From: Pontibacter litorisediminis
GTDB lineage: Bacteria > Bacteroidota > Bacteroidia > Cytophagales > Hymenobacteraceae
Direction: 5' to 3'
DNA: 64,000 bases
Assembly: GCF_029360645.1 (NCBI RefSeq)
Contig: NZ_JARDUA010000001.1
Location: 248,001 to 312,000, forward strand
The translations under genes and the position numbers were made by a program. Positions 8,243 through 16,667 of the stretch are shown here, one piece after another. The notes beneath the pieces are model-generated. The model made no database searches, had not been told where the DNA came from, and saw only the letters and a program-made list of their open reading frames with translations. The number at the start of each line of letters is the position of its first letter. Within the stretch, counting starts at the first letter, position 1.

Positions 8243-9643
8243 TCAACGAATAACGAAGCTCCCTTCCGGCAAGTCGACGGGCAACTCCATCCGGATACGC
8301 CACTCCTTTGGATAGTAATTGTTCATGCGGTTGCCGATCTGCTTGGCCCATCCCAGCGGCAGGTCCTTGTACTGCAGCAGTAGCCAGTCGTTACCATTCG
8401 AGCCGAGGCTGATGTCTTCTTTCCTTAGATAGCGTAGCGCCTGCTCCAGGTCCAACTCGGCTATTTGAAAGGCTGCCATGTTGAGGTGTTGCGAGAGTGC
8501 CAGGCCCTGGAGTGGTTTTAGCTTTTTGCCCTTCACTTCCGCTAGCTCTGTGCCCGCATATAGCACGTACAGGTGCTGATACACTTCATCGGCAGCTTCA
8601 AACAGGTTTTGTGGTATGGCAGAAATCACTTCTCCGTACTGAAGGAACGCATACTGCTCCGGCTGCTGCAGCCAATCCGCCACCAAAGCCTGCTCTTTTT
8701 TGCCGGCTATGCTTAATTTATACTTCTTCTTTTTGCTTTTGCCGTGGCTGATGGGTTGCTCCTCACCTGCTTTTCTGACCACGGCCATAAAGAAGCCTTC
8801 GCCCTGCACGCGGTGCGGGTAAAAACGATACCCCTCTACCCCTTTTAACTTCGTGGGCACTACACCCCATTCCGGCTGTAGCTGCAAGCTTATACTTTGG
8901 GCTCCCTCCTGCTCCGCAAGCCAGGCTATGTTTTCCTCGTTCTCCTGCTCATTCCAGGTGCAGGTGCTGTAGATCAGCACACCACCCGGTTTCAGCGCTT
9001 CCCACACATCCATCAGGATGCGCTGCTGGCGCTGGGTACACAGGTTCACATTCTCCTCCGACCATTCTCCCACTGCCTGCGGGTCTTTGCGGAACATGCC
9101 CTCGCCGCTGCAAGGGGCATCCACCACCATCACATCAAAAAAGTCGGGTAGCCTGCCAAAATCGCGCGGGTCGTTGCTGGTGACGAGCACGTTGCCGCTG
9201 CCCCACTTTGTTACGTTCTCGGCAAGTATGGAGGCTCTGCTCCGGATTACCTCATTCGAAACAAGCAGGCTGTCTGGTGAGATCAGGCTCGCTAAATGAG
9301 TAGATTTCCCACCTGGGGCGCCGCAGAGATCCAGTACCTGTAGCGGCTCCTCCAAGCTAACCACCTGCCGCAGGGCCTGCTCCACAAACATCGAGCTTGC
9401 CTCCTGCACGTAATAAGCGCCGGCATGAATAGCGGGATCTAAGGTGAACAGTGGGCGCTCGGGCAGGTAATAACCAGTTTCGGTCCAAGGCACAGGCTGT
9501 AAGCCCGCGGCTGCTGTGGCCTTTGCCTTATTCAGGCGGATGCTTACGGGAGGAGTTTGCTGCAGGGCTTTCAAAAACAGGGGGTACTCCTCCTGGCCCA
9601 GCAGGCGCTGCATGCGCTCGGTAAAAGAAACGGGAAATGACAT
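8243..9643 (-). CDS. NOL1/NOP2/Sun-family RNA m5C methyltransferase (RsmF-like)
   Basis: 466 residues, start ATG at 9641-9643. It methylates cytosine-C5 in rRNA using SAM. The SAM-binding motif LDLCGAPGGKSTHL is at residues 104-117, the catalytic-site loop DAPCSGEGMF at 175-184 with Cys178, and the second cysteine Cys228 in the STCTW motif; this two-cysteine arrangement is the hallmark of the family. The C-terminal about 170 residues form an extra domain beginning after KSKKKKYKL, as in RsmF/YebU, which acts on 16S rRNA; the exact target nucleotide cannot be deduced. It is convergent with rlmI and shares its terminator. Confidence 0.9.
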   Translation of the reverse strand: MSFPVSFTERMQRLLGQEEYPLFLKALQQTPPVSIRLNKAKATAAAGLQPVPWTETGYYLPERPLFTLDPAIHAGAYYVQEASSMFVEQALRQVVSLEEPLQVLDLCGAPGGKSTHLASLISPDSLLVSNEVIRSRASILAENVTKWGSGNVLVTSNDPRDFGRLPDFFDVMVVDAPCSGEGMFRKDPQAVGEWSEENVNLCTQRQQRILMDVWEALKPGGVLIYSTCTWNEQENEENIAWLAEQEGAQSISLQLQPEWGVVPTKLKGVEGYRFYPHRVQGEGFFMAVVRKAGEEQPISHGKSKKKKYKLSIAGKKEQALVADWLQQPEQYAFLQYGEVISAIPQNLFEAADEVYQHLYVLYAGTELAEVKGKKLKPLQGLALSQHLNMAAFQIAELDLEQALRYLRKEDISLGSNGNDWLLLQYKDLPLGWAKQIGNRMNNYYPKEWRIRMELPVDLPEGSFVIR

Positions 9644-9685
9644 AAGGGCAAAGGTACGGCTAAATTGCAGGTTCTGAAAGTTAGG

Positions 9686-10096
9686 TTACTGCCGCTTCGC
9701 CACCAGTTGCAGGTATTCCTGCACTATGGGGACGTCGGCAGGGCACCAGGAGTAGCGCATCAGTTCATCAGGCAGTGCCCAGTGGTAAGCGCGGTGCTCC
9801 TGCAGGTAAATGTCGCCGCCGTTGTAACGGCAACGGTATGGGATTAGCTCGATCATGCGCCCCGGGTATTGGTGCAAGGCGGGCTGAAGGCGCTGAAATG
9901 GCTGTACTGCAATATGTAGCTCTTCCTGAATCTCCCGCACGAGGCACTCGGTTTCGGTTTCCCTGGGCTCCAGTTTTCCGCCAGGAAACTCCCAAAGCAG
10001 CGCCTCGCGCATGTGCTCGCTGCGTTGGGTCAGCAGTACCCGCCCCTGCTGCTCCACAAGGGCGCAAACTACTTTGATTATGTTTTCAGGCTTCAT
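9686..10096 (-). CDS. Nudix hydrolase, MutT/NudG-like
   Basis: 136 residues from ATG at 10094-10096 (MKPENIIKVVCALVEQQG). The Nudix box is complete: Gly40, Glu46, Arg54-Glu55 and Glu58-Glu59 in GGKLEPRETETECLVREIQE. The size and the N-terminal VVCALVEQQGRVLLTQR segment resemble MutT/NudG enzymes, which hydrolyse oxidised or modified nucleoside triphosphates to monophosphates. The open frame extends another 32 codons upstream, but that extension is cysteine-rich, unlike the family, and would overlap the next gene. The ATG at 10096 is therefore chosen. It may be co-transcribed with the acyltransferase gene upstream (67-base gap). Confidence 0.9.
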   Translation of the reverse strand: MKPENIIKVVCALVEQQGRVLLTQRSEHMREALLWEFPGGKLEPRETETECLVREIQEELHIAVQPFQRLQPALHQYPGRMIELIPYRCRYNGGDIYLQEHRAYHWALPDELMRYSWCPADVPIVQEYLQLVAKRQ

Positions 10097-10163
10097 CAGT
10101 TTGCTTGTGTAACTATACTTAAGGTAATCTAATTGAAGGAGTTTACAGTGCGGGAACAGGCTT

Positions 10164-11153
10164 TTAGGAGCCGAACAGCAGCACTGACTCATACTTATAA
10201 AATAAGTAGCCGATTAGGGTCGGGATGAAGATGTTGGCCAGGTGCGGCAGGTCCTGATACGTAAGCCCGAAGTAGACCACCTGCACCAGAAATATGTGAT
10301 AAGATGCCTTGCCGAGCTCCGCTAATACGCGAAGCGGGATAAAATTGGAGAAGTTGGGTAGAAAATTTACACACAGCCACACCAGTAACGCCGCATAGCC
10401 AAAGGTCAGGAGCTGCTGCGTTTTCCACTCTGGCCTGATGACCTGTTTCATGTCCACAGCACCATAGAGCAGCAAGTATAACGCTGCGGCTGCCATCGCC
10501 CCTAAAACGGTAAACGATAGAATGTGCCACCAGCGGACAGGTGCCCACACCAGCCTGGATAGCCATAGGCCGAAAGCAAGTGCCGAGAAGTACCTGGCAA
10601 AGGCAGCATCGTAGAGGTAAGGGTTATCGTTGAAGTAGCTGAAATGCGCCGCCCATACCTGGAAAGCCACCTCCAGCAGCACCAGCAGGGACGTGGTAAG
10701 TATAGGCCGTCGGCTAAACCCATAGCCAATGATGGGCAGCAGCAGCACCGACTGCAGCAGCATGGTGATAAAATAATTTCCCGGCCCGGTTACCGGCAGC
10801 ACACCTATCCACGTATAGCCGCTAAACTCCAGCACCTTCTCCCCTTTTAGCCACTCCCAAAGCAGCCCGGCAAGTATAGAAAGCAGGAAGATGAGGATGA
10901 AGGGCACAAAAATACGCGCAGCCTTCTTTGTAAAGTATTTGCGCGTGTACAACTGCTGGAGGTGCTGTGTCTTATGGCGGGTGGAAAGGCCCAGGTTCAG
11001 CCCCATCACCACCAGGAAAAGCGGCACCGCCTGCCAGATGTGGTAAATGGCGTAGCTTTTTTCCAGCTCCGCCCGGGTGAGTGAGTGCAGCAGCAGTACA
11101 GCTACTATAGCGAGCCCTTTCACTACGTCAATCTGCTGTAAGTGCTGCTTCAT
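10164..11153 (-). CDS. Acyltransferase 3 family membrane protein
   Basis: 329 residues, start ATG at 11151-11153. The N-terminus QQIDVVKGLAIVAVLLLHS is the typical opening of acyltransferase family 3 (PF01757), with the histidine in the first membrane segment. About ten hydrophobic segments follow and the protein is predicted to be an inner-membrane enzyme. Family members transfer acetyl or other acyl groups onto sugars, exopolysaccharides or lipids. The neighbours give no hint of the substrate. It contains three AAGTATA copies (10474, 10698 and 10872), one of the densest genes in the window for this heptamer. Confidence 0.85.
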   Translation of the reverse strand: MKQHLQQIDVVKGLAIVAVLLLHSLTRAELEKSYAIYHIWQAVPLFLVVMGLNLGLSTRHKTQHLQQLYTRKYFTKKAARIFVPFILIFLLSILAGLLWEWLKGEKVLEFSGYTWIGVLPVTGPGNYFITMLLQSVLLLPIIGYGFSRRPILTTSLLVLLEVAFQVWAAHFSYFNDNPYLYDAAFARYFSALAFGLWLSRLVWAPVRWWHILSFTVLGAMAAAALYLLLYGAVDMKQVIRPEWKTQQLLTFGYAALLVWLCVNFLPNFSNFIPLRVLAELGKASYHIFLVQVVYFGLTYQDLPHLANIFIPTLIGYLFYKYESVLLFGS

Positions 11154-11279
11154 GTATAAGTGGTATGCATGATGTTAAAGGAGAGCTGCTTTTGCCTCTT
11201 CTCTTGTAAAATAACGGATATTTATATCCCTAAGGCCCCTTGTCAAGTATAAGAAATTGTACAGTATAAAGTTAGGTAT

Positions 11280-11786
11280 ATGCCGATAAGCCTAAACTAT
11301 AAGTTCCTGATCGTGATTTCCAGCATACTTGCCCTATGTTCGCTGACCCTGAATATGGCATTGTTTCACCTGTTGTGGCTGCCGCACGAGCAATTGCCGC
11401 TCTGGGGGCAGCAAAGTATGGCCACGCACCTGTTTGCCTATAGCACGGTGGCTGGGTTCGTACTAGGGTGGGCAGCTACCAGGGCAACACGCTGGGCCCT
11501 GCGAAACCGAAGGGTGTTGCCGCTGCACTGGCACCTCAAGAGTCAGACGCTTATCGACAGACTGCCCTCCAGAACGTTTAACAGGGCCTTTATGTTTGCT
11601 CTGGCCGGGTTCTCCATCGCCAGCATCCTGGTCCTCCTCCTAAGCCTGCTGCAGCTGAACTACGTGCCCTTCTTTGAGTTTCAGCAGCTCTCCATCATTT
11701 ACAGTGTCTGCCTGGCTGGGGCAATAACGTGCATGGCCGTTTACCGGGCCCTCGGCGACCGGATCATGAGCCACTCCAAAGTATAA
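11280..11786 (+). CDS. Small four-helix membrane protein of unknown function
   Basis: 168 residues, start ATG at 11280. I do not recognise a family. Hydrophobic segments lie at about residues 10-32, 45-65, 103-125 and 138-156, giving a probable four-helix inner-membrane protein. A basic, arginine-rich stretch (residues 68-100, including RATRWALRNRR) would sit between helices 2 and 3. There is no signal peptidase site and no catalytic motif. The gene is isolated: divergent from the acyltransferase gene and convergent with gpsA. Its last five codons and stop form one arm of a perfect 23-bp terminator hairpin. Confidence 0.7.
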   Translation: MPISLNYKFLIVISSILALCSLTLNMALFHLLWLPHEQLPLWGQQSMATHLFAYSTVAGFVLGWAATRATRWALRNRRVLPLHWHLKSQTLIDRLPSRTFNRAFMFALAGFSIASILVLLLSLLQLNYVPFFEFQQLSIIYSVCLAGAITCMAVYRALGDRIMSHSKV

Positions 11787-11829
11787 AAGGCACACCGTTA
11801 CCAGGAGTGCCTTTTATACTTTGGAGTGG
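11771..11829. terminator. Perfect 23-bp hairpin carrying TATACTT in both arms
   Basis: Left arm 11771-11793 and right arm 11807-11829 are exact reverse complements, separated by 13 bases. Each arm contains one copy of the AAGTATA heptamer (11779-11785 and 11815-11821). The left arm overlaps the 3' end of the upstream gene, including its stop codon, and the right arm ends 3 bases before the gpsA stop. It separates two convergent genes and should terminate both. Confidence 0.92.
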
Positions 11830-11832
11830 CTG

Positions 11833-12822
11833 CTATTTAAACTTTTCCTTCAGGATCTCAAATTCCACAGTTGGGGAGATGCGCTCGTAGAGGATGTGGT
11901 ACACGGCCTTAGTAATAGGCATGTCTACTTGCAATTTTTTGTTGAGCTCATGGATGCTCTGTACGGCATAATATCCTTCGGCCACCATGTTCATCTCCAC
12001 CTGCGCAGACTTCACCGTATAGCCTCGGCCGATCATGTTCCCGAATGTGCGGTTGCGGCTGAACTGCGAATAAGCCGTCACCAGCAAATCCCCTAGGTAG
12101 GCAGAGCCGCTCAGGGCACGGTGCATGGGCATGATGGCATCCAGGAAGCGCTCGATCTCAAACATAGCATTAGATACCAGCACCGCCTGAAAGTTGTCGC
12201 CGTAGTTCTGGCCACGTGCTATGCCACAGGCCAGGGCAATGATATTTTTCATGACGGCGCAGTACTCAATGCCATCCAAGTCGTCCAATGGGTTGGCCTT
12301 GACGTAGCGGTTCCGAAGCATTTCGCAGAAGCGCTCGGCAGTGGTCAGGTTATGTGAGCCAATGGTCAGGTAAGACTGCTTCTCCAGGGCCACCTCTTCG
12401 GCATGGCATGGGCCTGCGATCACCAGCAGGTGTTCTTCCGGCACATCATACTTCTGTCGCACAAAGTCCGTGATCAGCACATTCTCCTTCGGGATCATTC
12501 CCTTGATGGCCGAGATTACCACTTTACCCTGGAAAGCGTTGCGCGGTAAATCGGCAAGTGCCAGCTGCACGAATGCGGCTGGCACTGCCAGTATCACCCA
12601 ATCCGAAGAAGCCACAACGGCTCGTATGTCTGTGGATGGTTTAACGTAGGTCAGGTCAAACGACACCTGGCTGAGGTAGCGCGGGTTGTGTTTGAAATTA
12701 ATAAGGTGCTGCACATCGTTTTCGTTGCGCATCCACCAGTTTACTTCTGATTTGTTCTCTGAGAGGATTTTCACCAGGGCCGTTGCCCAGCTTCCGCCTC
12801 CCAGTACTGCTACTTTTTCCAA
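11833..12822 (-). CDS. gpsA: NAD(P)H-dependent glycerol-3-phosphate dehydrogenase
   Basis: 329 residues. It reduces dihydroxyacetone phosphate to sn-glycerol 3-phosphate, the backbone for phospholipid synthesis. The dinucleotide-binding motif is VLGGGSWATAL (residues 6-16). Later motifs include AIKG near residue 110, the AGPCHAEEVA segment (family GPS-(F/H)-A-x-E-V), and the NIIALACGIARG block with the catalytic lysine in VMKNIIAL. The start codon is TTG at 12820-12822; no ATG gives the family N-terminus. It begins only 5 bases after the stop of the adaptor gene, so it is the last gene of a tolC-adaptor-gpsA transcript, an unexpected pairing. Confidence 0.93.
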   Translation of the reverse strand: MEKVAVLGGGSWATALVKILSENKSEVNWWMRNENDVQHLINFKHNPRYLSQVSFDLTYVKPSTDIRAVVASSDWVILAVPAAFVQLALADLPRNAFQGKVVISAIKGMIPKENVLITDFVRQKYDVPEEHLLVIAGPCHAEEVALEKQSYLTIGSHNLTTAERFCEMLRNRYVKANPLDDLDGIEYCAVMKNIIALACGIARGQNYGDNFQAVLVSNAMFEIERFLDAIMPMHRALSGSAYLGDLLVTAYSQFSRNRTFGNMIGRGYTVKSAQVEMNMVAEGYYAVQSIHELNKKLQVDMPITKAVYHILYERISPTVEFEILKEKFK

Positions 12823-12827
12823 TGTTG

Positions 12828-14222
12828 TTAATTATCTTTTGTCTCTGCGGCGATTGCCTGCTTGTTGAGCGACTTTTCGTCCTTCACCGCCACCTTAGCT
12901 CCATTTTCCAGCGTTTTCGATACAGCACTAAACGGACCGGAAACCACTTTTTGCCCGGACTCTATGCCGCTCAGGATCTCGATGTTCTCAAAGTCGCTGA
13001 TGCCGGTTTTCACTTTAACGGTTTTCACCGTGTTGGTGCCTTCCTCATACACAAAAATAACCTCGTCTACCTGGGCCGGAGCAGGCGCCTGCTCTGGCTG
13101 CTGGCCTTGCGGGCCGTTCTGCTCCCCTTCTTCCTCTTTTGCCTTCTTGTCGCCTTGTGGTTTAGCGGAACGGGTGGTTACCGCTGACAAAGGTACAGAT
13201 AAAACATTGGATTTACGCTCCGTGATGATGTCTACAGAGGCCGTCATGCCTGGTCGGAACGGGCGTGCCGTAACGCCGCGTAAATGATCGTAAGAGTCGT
13301 TGAGCAGGCGGATGCGCACCTCAAACTCTGTTACGGCCTCCAGCGTGGTGGCGTCTTTTGCCGTGTTGGCGATTGCCGTTACAATGCCTTTGAATTTCTC
13401 GTCGCGGCTGGCGTAAGAGTCCACCTCCACCTCTACCGAGTCTCCGAGTGTCACGCGGATGATGTCGTTCTCGTTCACGTTTACGCGTACCTCCATGTTG
13501 TTCAGGTTGGCGATGCGCATGATCTCGGTACCGGCCATCTGCGAGGTACCTACCACGCGCTCGCCCTGCTCCACATTCAGTTTCGATACCGTGCCGCTCA
13601 CAGGGGCGTAGATGGTTGTTTTGTTCAGGTTCTCGCGGGCGTCCTTCAAAGAGGCGATGGCGTTCTGTACGTTAAACTCAGAGGCTCGTACGCTCTGGCG
13701 CGCCGATTCCACCTCTGCCTTGGTAGCCATGAAGTTAGACTCTATCTGCTGCCACTCTGCCTGGGAGATAACCTTCTGCTCGTACAGGGGCTTGTTACGC
13801 TGGTAGTTTTGCTCCACCTGCGCATAGTTCGCCTGAGCCTGCGACAGTCTTGCTTTTGCCTGCGCCAGGTTGGCGCGCTGGGTGTTCACCATCGCCTGCT
13901 GGGCATCCACCAACGACTGGTAGTTATCCGGGCGTATGCGTAGCAGCAGCTGGCCTTTCACCACCGAGTCGCCCTCCTCTACATTCAGCTCAATAATCTC
14001 CCCCGAAACGTCCGGGCTTATCTTTACCTCTGTCTCCGGCTGCACCTTGCCTGAGGCACTTACCTTCTCTACGATATCAGCGGGTTTGGCCTCGGCCAGC
14101 ACTACTTCTGTGCCTTCATCTTTGCCTAACCAGCCGGCACTTTTAGCTACTACAATAATTATTACCAATAATACCAGCACGCCGATCAGGATGGGGATCA
14201 GCCTTGATTTTTTCTTCGCCAT
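12828..14222 (-). CDS. Efflux RND/ABC periplasmic adaptor protein (HlyD/MacA-like)
   Basis: 464 residues, start ATG at 14220-14222. An N-terminal membrane anchor lies at residues 9-27, followed by the lipoyl-like half motif VKISPDVSGEIIELNVEEGD, a long coiled-coil hairpin (about residues 95-200), the second lipoyl half APVSGTVSKLNVEQGERV and a beta-barrel domain. A charged, glutamine/proline-rich insert around residue 370-400 is unusual and probably a flexible loop. Such adaptors link an inner-membrane transporter to a TolC channel. The TolC gene lies upstream in the same operon, 7 bases away, but no transporter subunit gene is adjacent, so the pump it serves must be encoded elsewhere. Confidence 0.9.
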   Translation of the reverse strand: MAKKKSRLIPILIGVLVLLVIIIVVAKSAGWLGKDEGTEVVLAEAKPADIVEKVSASGKVQPETEVKISPDVSGEIIELNVEEGDSVVKGQLLLRIRPDNYQSLVDAQQAMVNTQRANLAQAKARLSQAQANYAQVEQNYQRNKPLYEQKVISQAEWQQIESNFMATKAEVESARQSVRASEFNVQNAIASLKDARENLNKTTIYAPVSGTVSKLNVEQGERVVGTSQMAGTEIMRIANLNNMEVRVNVNENDIIRVTLGDSVEVEVDSYASRDEKFKGIVTAIANTAKDATTLEAVTEFEVRIRLLNDSYDHLRGVTARPFRPGMTASVDIITERKSNVLSVPLSAVTTRSAKPQGDKKAKEEEGEQNGPQGQQPEQAPAPAQVDEVIFVYEEGTNTVKTVKVKTGISDFENIEILSGIESGQKVVSGPFSAVSKTLENGAKVAVKDEKSLNKQAIAAETKDN

Positions 14223-14229
14223 AGTTGTG

Positions 14230-15687
14230 TTAGAAAGAGATGTCCTTGCCCTGGTAGAAGTCCAGAACTTTTAGTTTAAAGATGTAGTCATACTTCGCCT
14301 GCAGCAACTCCGACTGCGCGCTGCGGAAGGTGTTGGCCACAATAACATACTCCACAGAGTTGATGATACCGGAGTTCAGCCTCAGCTCGGCGTTGCGCAC
14401 GTTGCGCTCTGCGGCTCTTACCTGCTCCCTGGCTGCCACGTAGCGGCGCAAAGCGGCCACGGCGTCCACCTGTGCCTGTTCTATCGTTTGGCGTAGGTTG
14501 TTGCGCGCGATGTCGGCGTTCAGAGCAGCGTTTTCCTGCGAAAGGATGGCGCGCTGCACGCTGTTGCGTACCTGAAACCCGTTGAAGATCGGGACAGAAA
14601 GCGTAAAACCATAGTTCTTTCCGATGTTATCTTTGGCCTGATCTAGGAAAGCATAGTCATCATAGATGGGGGCTGGCTGTAGCAGGTAAAATGTCTGTTG
14701 CTCTGTGCCCTGCGGGTTTGTAAACAGAACCTGCTCCACAAATTTATTTTCTCGGCCTACCAGGAAACTGCTGGTGCTGGAGTAGCGGGTGTTAATACCC
14801 GCTGCCAAACTTAGCCTCGGGAAGTAATTTCCTCTTGCCGCAGCCAATCCTTTTTCGGCGCTTTGCACCCGCAGGTCTACCGCTTTGATGGCAGGCAGGG
14901 TCTGCACGGCCACATCGTATACCTGCGCCCCGTCCACGATCACGGGGTCCTTGTCTGGCTCCGGCAGCTCCGGAATCTCAACCGAAAATGCTTCGCTCGC
15001 CTGCACGTTTAGCAGTTGCATCAGGTTCAGGCGGGCAATGTCACGCTGGTTCACGGCGTTGATCACATTTAGCTCATCGGTGGCCAGCTGCGATTCCAGG
15101 TCCAGCACCGAGTTTTCGGCCACACTGCCTGCATCAAACAGCTTGCGCGTCCGCTCCAACTGTTGCCGGGTCGCATCGCGCTGTAGCTCCGACGTCTTGA
15201 TTAGCTCATCAGAGAAGAGGATGTTTAGGTATGAGGTAACGATCTGTATCGTGATGTCGTTCTGCGCCGAGAGTACATCCTGCTGGCTTGCCTCCAGTTC
15301 CAGCCTGTTTTGCTTGATCTGGTTGGTGAGGCTGAAGCCCTGGAAAAGGGGAACGGACGCGTTGGCGGAGAAGTTGCCGGTCTGTGCCTCCTGGGTCTGC
15401 ACCGAAAACGTCACCGGGTCCTGGAAGGAGCCGGTGTTAAAGAAGTAGCTTCCGTTGGCATTGAGGATGGGCAAACGGTTAAACTGCGACTGGCGGTAGT
15501 CGATCTCGTTGACCTTGCGTTGCAGGTTGCTCTGCCGTACCTGCAGGTTATGCACCTTAGCGTATTCCACCGCCTCCTGCAGCGTCCAGATGCCGTCCCC
15601 GCTTGGGTCCTGCTGCGCCAAGGCACCAGAAGCCCCCGCTAACGAAAGCCCCATGGCCAGCAGCAGGCTCTTCGATGTTTTCTTCAT
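14230..15687 (-). CDS. TolC-family outer-membrane efflux channel
   Basis: 485 residues from ATG at 15685-15687. A signal peptide (MKKTSKSLLLAMGLSLAGAS..ALAQ) is followed by the duplicated TolC repeat: the first half begins WTLQEAVEYAKVHNLQVRQ and the second near AVQTLPAIKAVDLRVQSAEKGL, each with long alpha-helical segments and a PILNANGSYFF or PRLSLAAGIN strand motif. It is predicted to form a trimeric outer-membrane duct with the adaptor encoded next. A TTG three codons upstream is possible, but the ATG gives a better signal peptide. A TATACTT copy lies 16 bases upstream of the start. Confidence 0.92.
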   Translation of the reverse strand: MKKTSKSLLLAMGLSLAGASGALAQQDPSGDGIWTLQEAVEYAKVHNLQVRQSNLQRKVNEIDYRQSQFNRLPILNANGSYFFNTGSFQDPVTFSVQTQEAQTGNFSANASVPLFQGFSLTNQIKQNRLELEASQQDVLSAQNDITIQIVTSYLNILFSDELIKTSELQRDATRQQLERTRKLFDAGSVAENSVLDLESQLATDELNVINAVNQRDIARLNLMQLLNVQASEAFSVEIPELPEPDKDPVIVDGAQVYDVAVQTLPAIKAVDLRVQSAEKGLAAARGNYFPRLSLAAGINTRYSSTSSFLVGRENKFVEQVLFTNPQGTEQQTFYLLQPAPIYDDYAFLDQAKDNIGKNYGFTLSVPIFNGFQVRNSVQRAILSQENAALNADIARNNLRQTIEQAQVDAVAALRRYVAAREQVRAAERNVRNAELRLNSGIINSVEYVIVANTFRSAQSELLQAKYDYIFKLKVLDFYQGKDISF

Positions 15688-15711
15688 AGTTCTCAAACTG
15701 TCTATACTTTT

Positions 15712-16389
15712 TTACAGGTCTATGTTAGGGATGTAAACCACGTGCTGAACCCAGCTGAGCTGCCTCAGGTACTCCAGCGTAATGGGTTTAATGCCCGAGT
15801 CCATTTCAATAAACTGTCGTGCCCGCTCGTGCTTGCCTTTGCGCGACACGCTCATGGTGGCAATGTTGCAGTCGTCGTGCGCCAGAACAGACGCAATAAA
15901 AGCGATACTTCCTTTCACGTCGGCAGCATCAATGATCAAAGTGTGCAGCGTGGCAGAGAAATTGGCCGAAAAGCCGTCCACCTCCGAAATGTTGATCACC
16001 CCGCCCCCACGGCTCTGCCCGACCACCTCCACCTGGCGGTCGCCGGCTTTCAGGTTCAGTTTGATGGTGTTAGGGTGCATGGTAGACGCATTGCCGATGG
16101 AGCGGAAGCTATACTTCAAGCCACGCTCCTTTGCATGGTCAAAAGCCTCTTTTATGCGTTTGTCATCGGTTTTAAAATCAAGCAGCCCTGCTATGATGGC
16201 GCGGTCGCTGCCGTGCCCCTCATAGGTGCGGGCAAAGGAGTTGTAAAAAGTAATAACTGCCTCCTCCGGGGCGGCACCCAGGATACGGATGGCAGCTCTG
16301 GCAATTCGTACCACACCAGCCGTATGCGAACTGGATGGTCCTATCATCACAGGCCCGATCATATCAAAAACACTACTCTTCTCAGCCAT
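15712..16389 (-). CDS. sdaAB: L-serine dehydratase, iron-sulfur-dependent, beta subunit
   Basis: 225 residues, start ATG at 16387-16389. L-serine dehydratase converts L-serine to pyruvate and ammonia. This is the beta subunit: it has the GPSSSHTAG motif at residues 17-25, the AIIAGLLDF segment, and a C-terminal ACT domain (about residues 150-222), a common site of amino-acid binding. The iron-sulfur-ligating alpha subunit is not next to it and must lie elsewhere. The gene is only 24 bases upstream of the tolC start, so it may share a transcript with the efflux genes. Confidence 0.92.
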   Translation of the reverse strand: MAEKSSVFDMIGPVMIGPSSSHTAGVVRIARAAIRILGAAPEEAVITFYNSFARTYEGHGSDRAIIAGLLDFKTDDKRIKEAFDHAKERGLKYSFRSIGNASTMHPNTIKLNLKAGDRQVEVVGQSRGGGVINISEVDGFSANFSATLHTLIIDAADVKGSIAFIASVLAHDDCNIATMSVSRKGKHERARQFIEMDSGIKPITLEYLRQLSWVQHVVYIPNIDL

Positions 16390-16627
16390 ACGTTTTATAT
16401 CGTGAAAACCAAATTTAGAAATTTAACGGCAGCTTTGCGCTATTCCGGGGTTAATTTAGGTTTATTTCTACAAACTCCGTTTTTATATCTATAAAACCTG
16501 CGCTTGCCGCTATAAAGGTAATTCCACAGCGGATGGTTGCTCAGACTAAATACAGCGTACATTTATAAAGTGACACACTGCGGAAGCCATATTTGCCGGC
16601 GGGTACTGAAGCCAATAAATGTTTTGC

Positions 16628-16635
16628 TATTTTTG
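16628..16635 (+). promoter_or_regulatory. Possible -7 promoter box for kynA
   Basis: TATTTTTG fits TAnnTTTG exactly and lies 33 bases before the kynA ATG, a plausible distance for a short leader. The -33 element is not clear, so this rests on one box. Confidence 0.4.
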
Positions 16636-16667
16636 CGCAAGCCACCTCACCTTAAAAAAAGAAGCAG

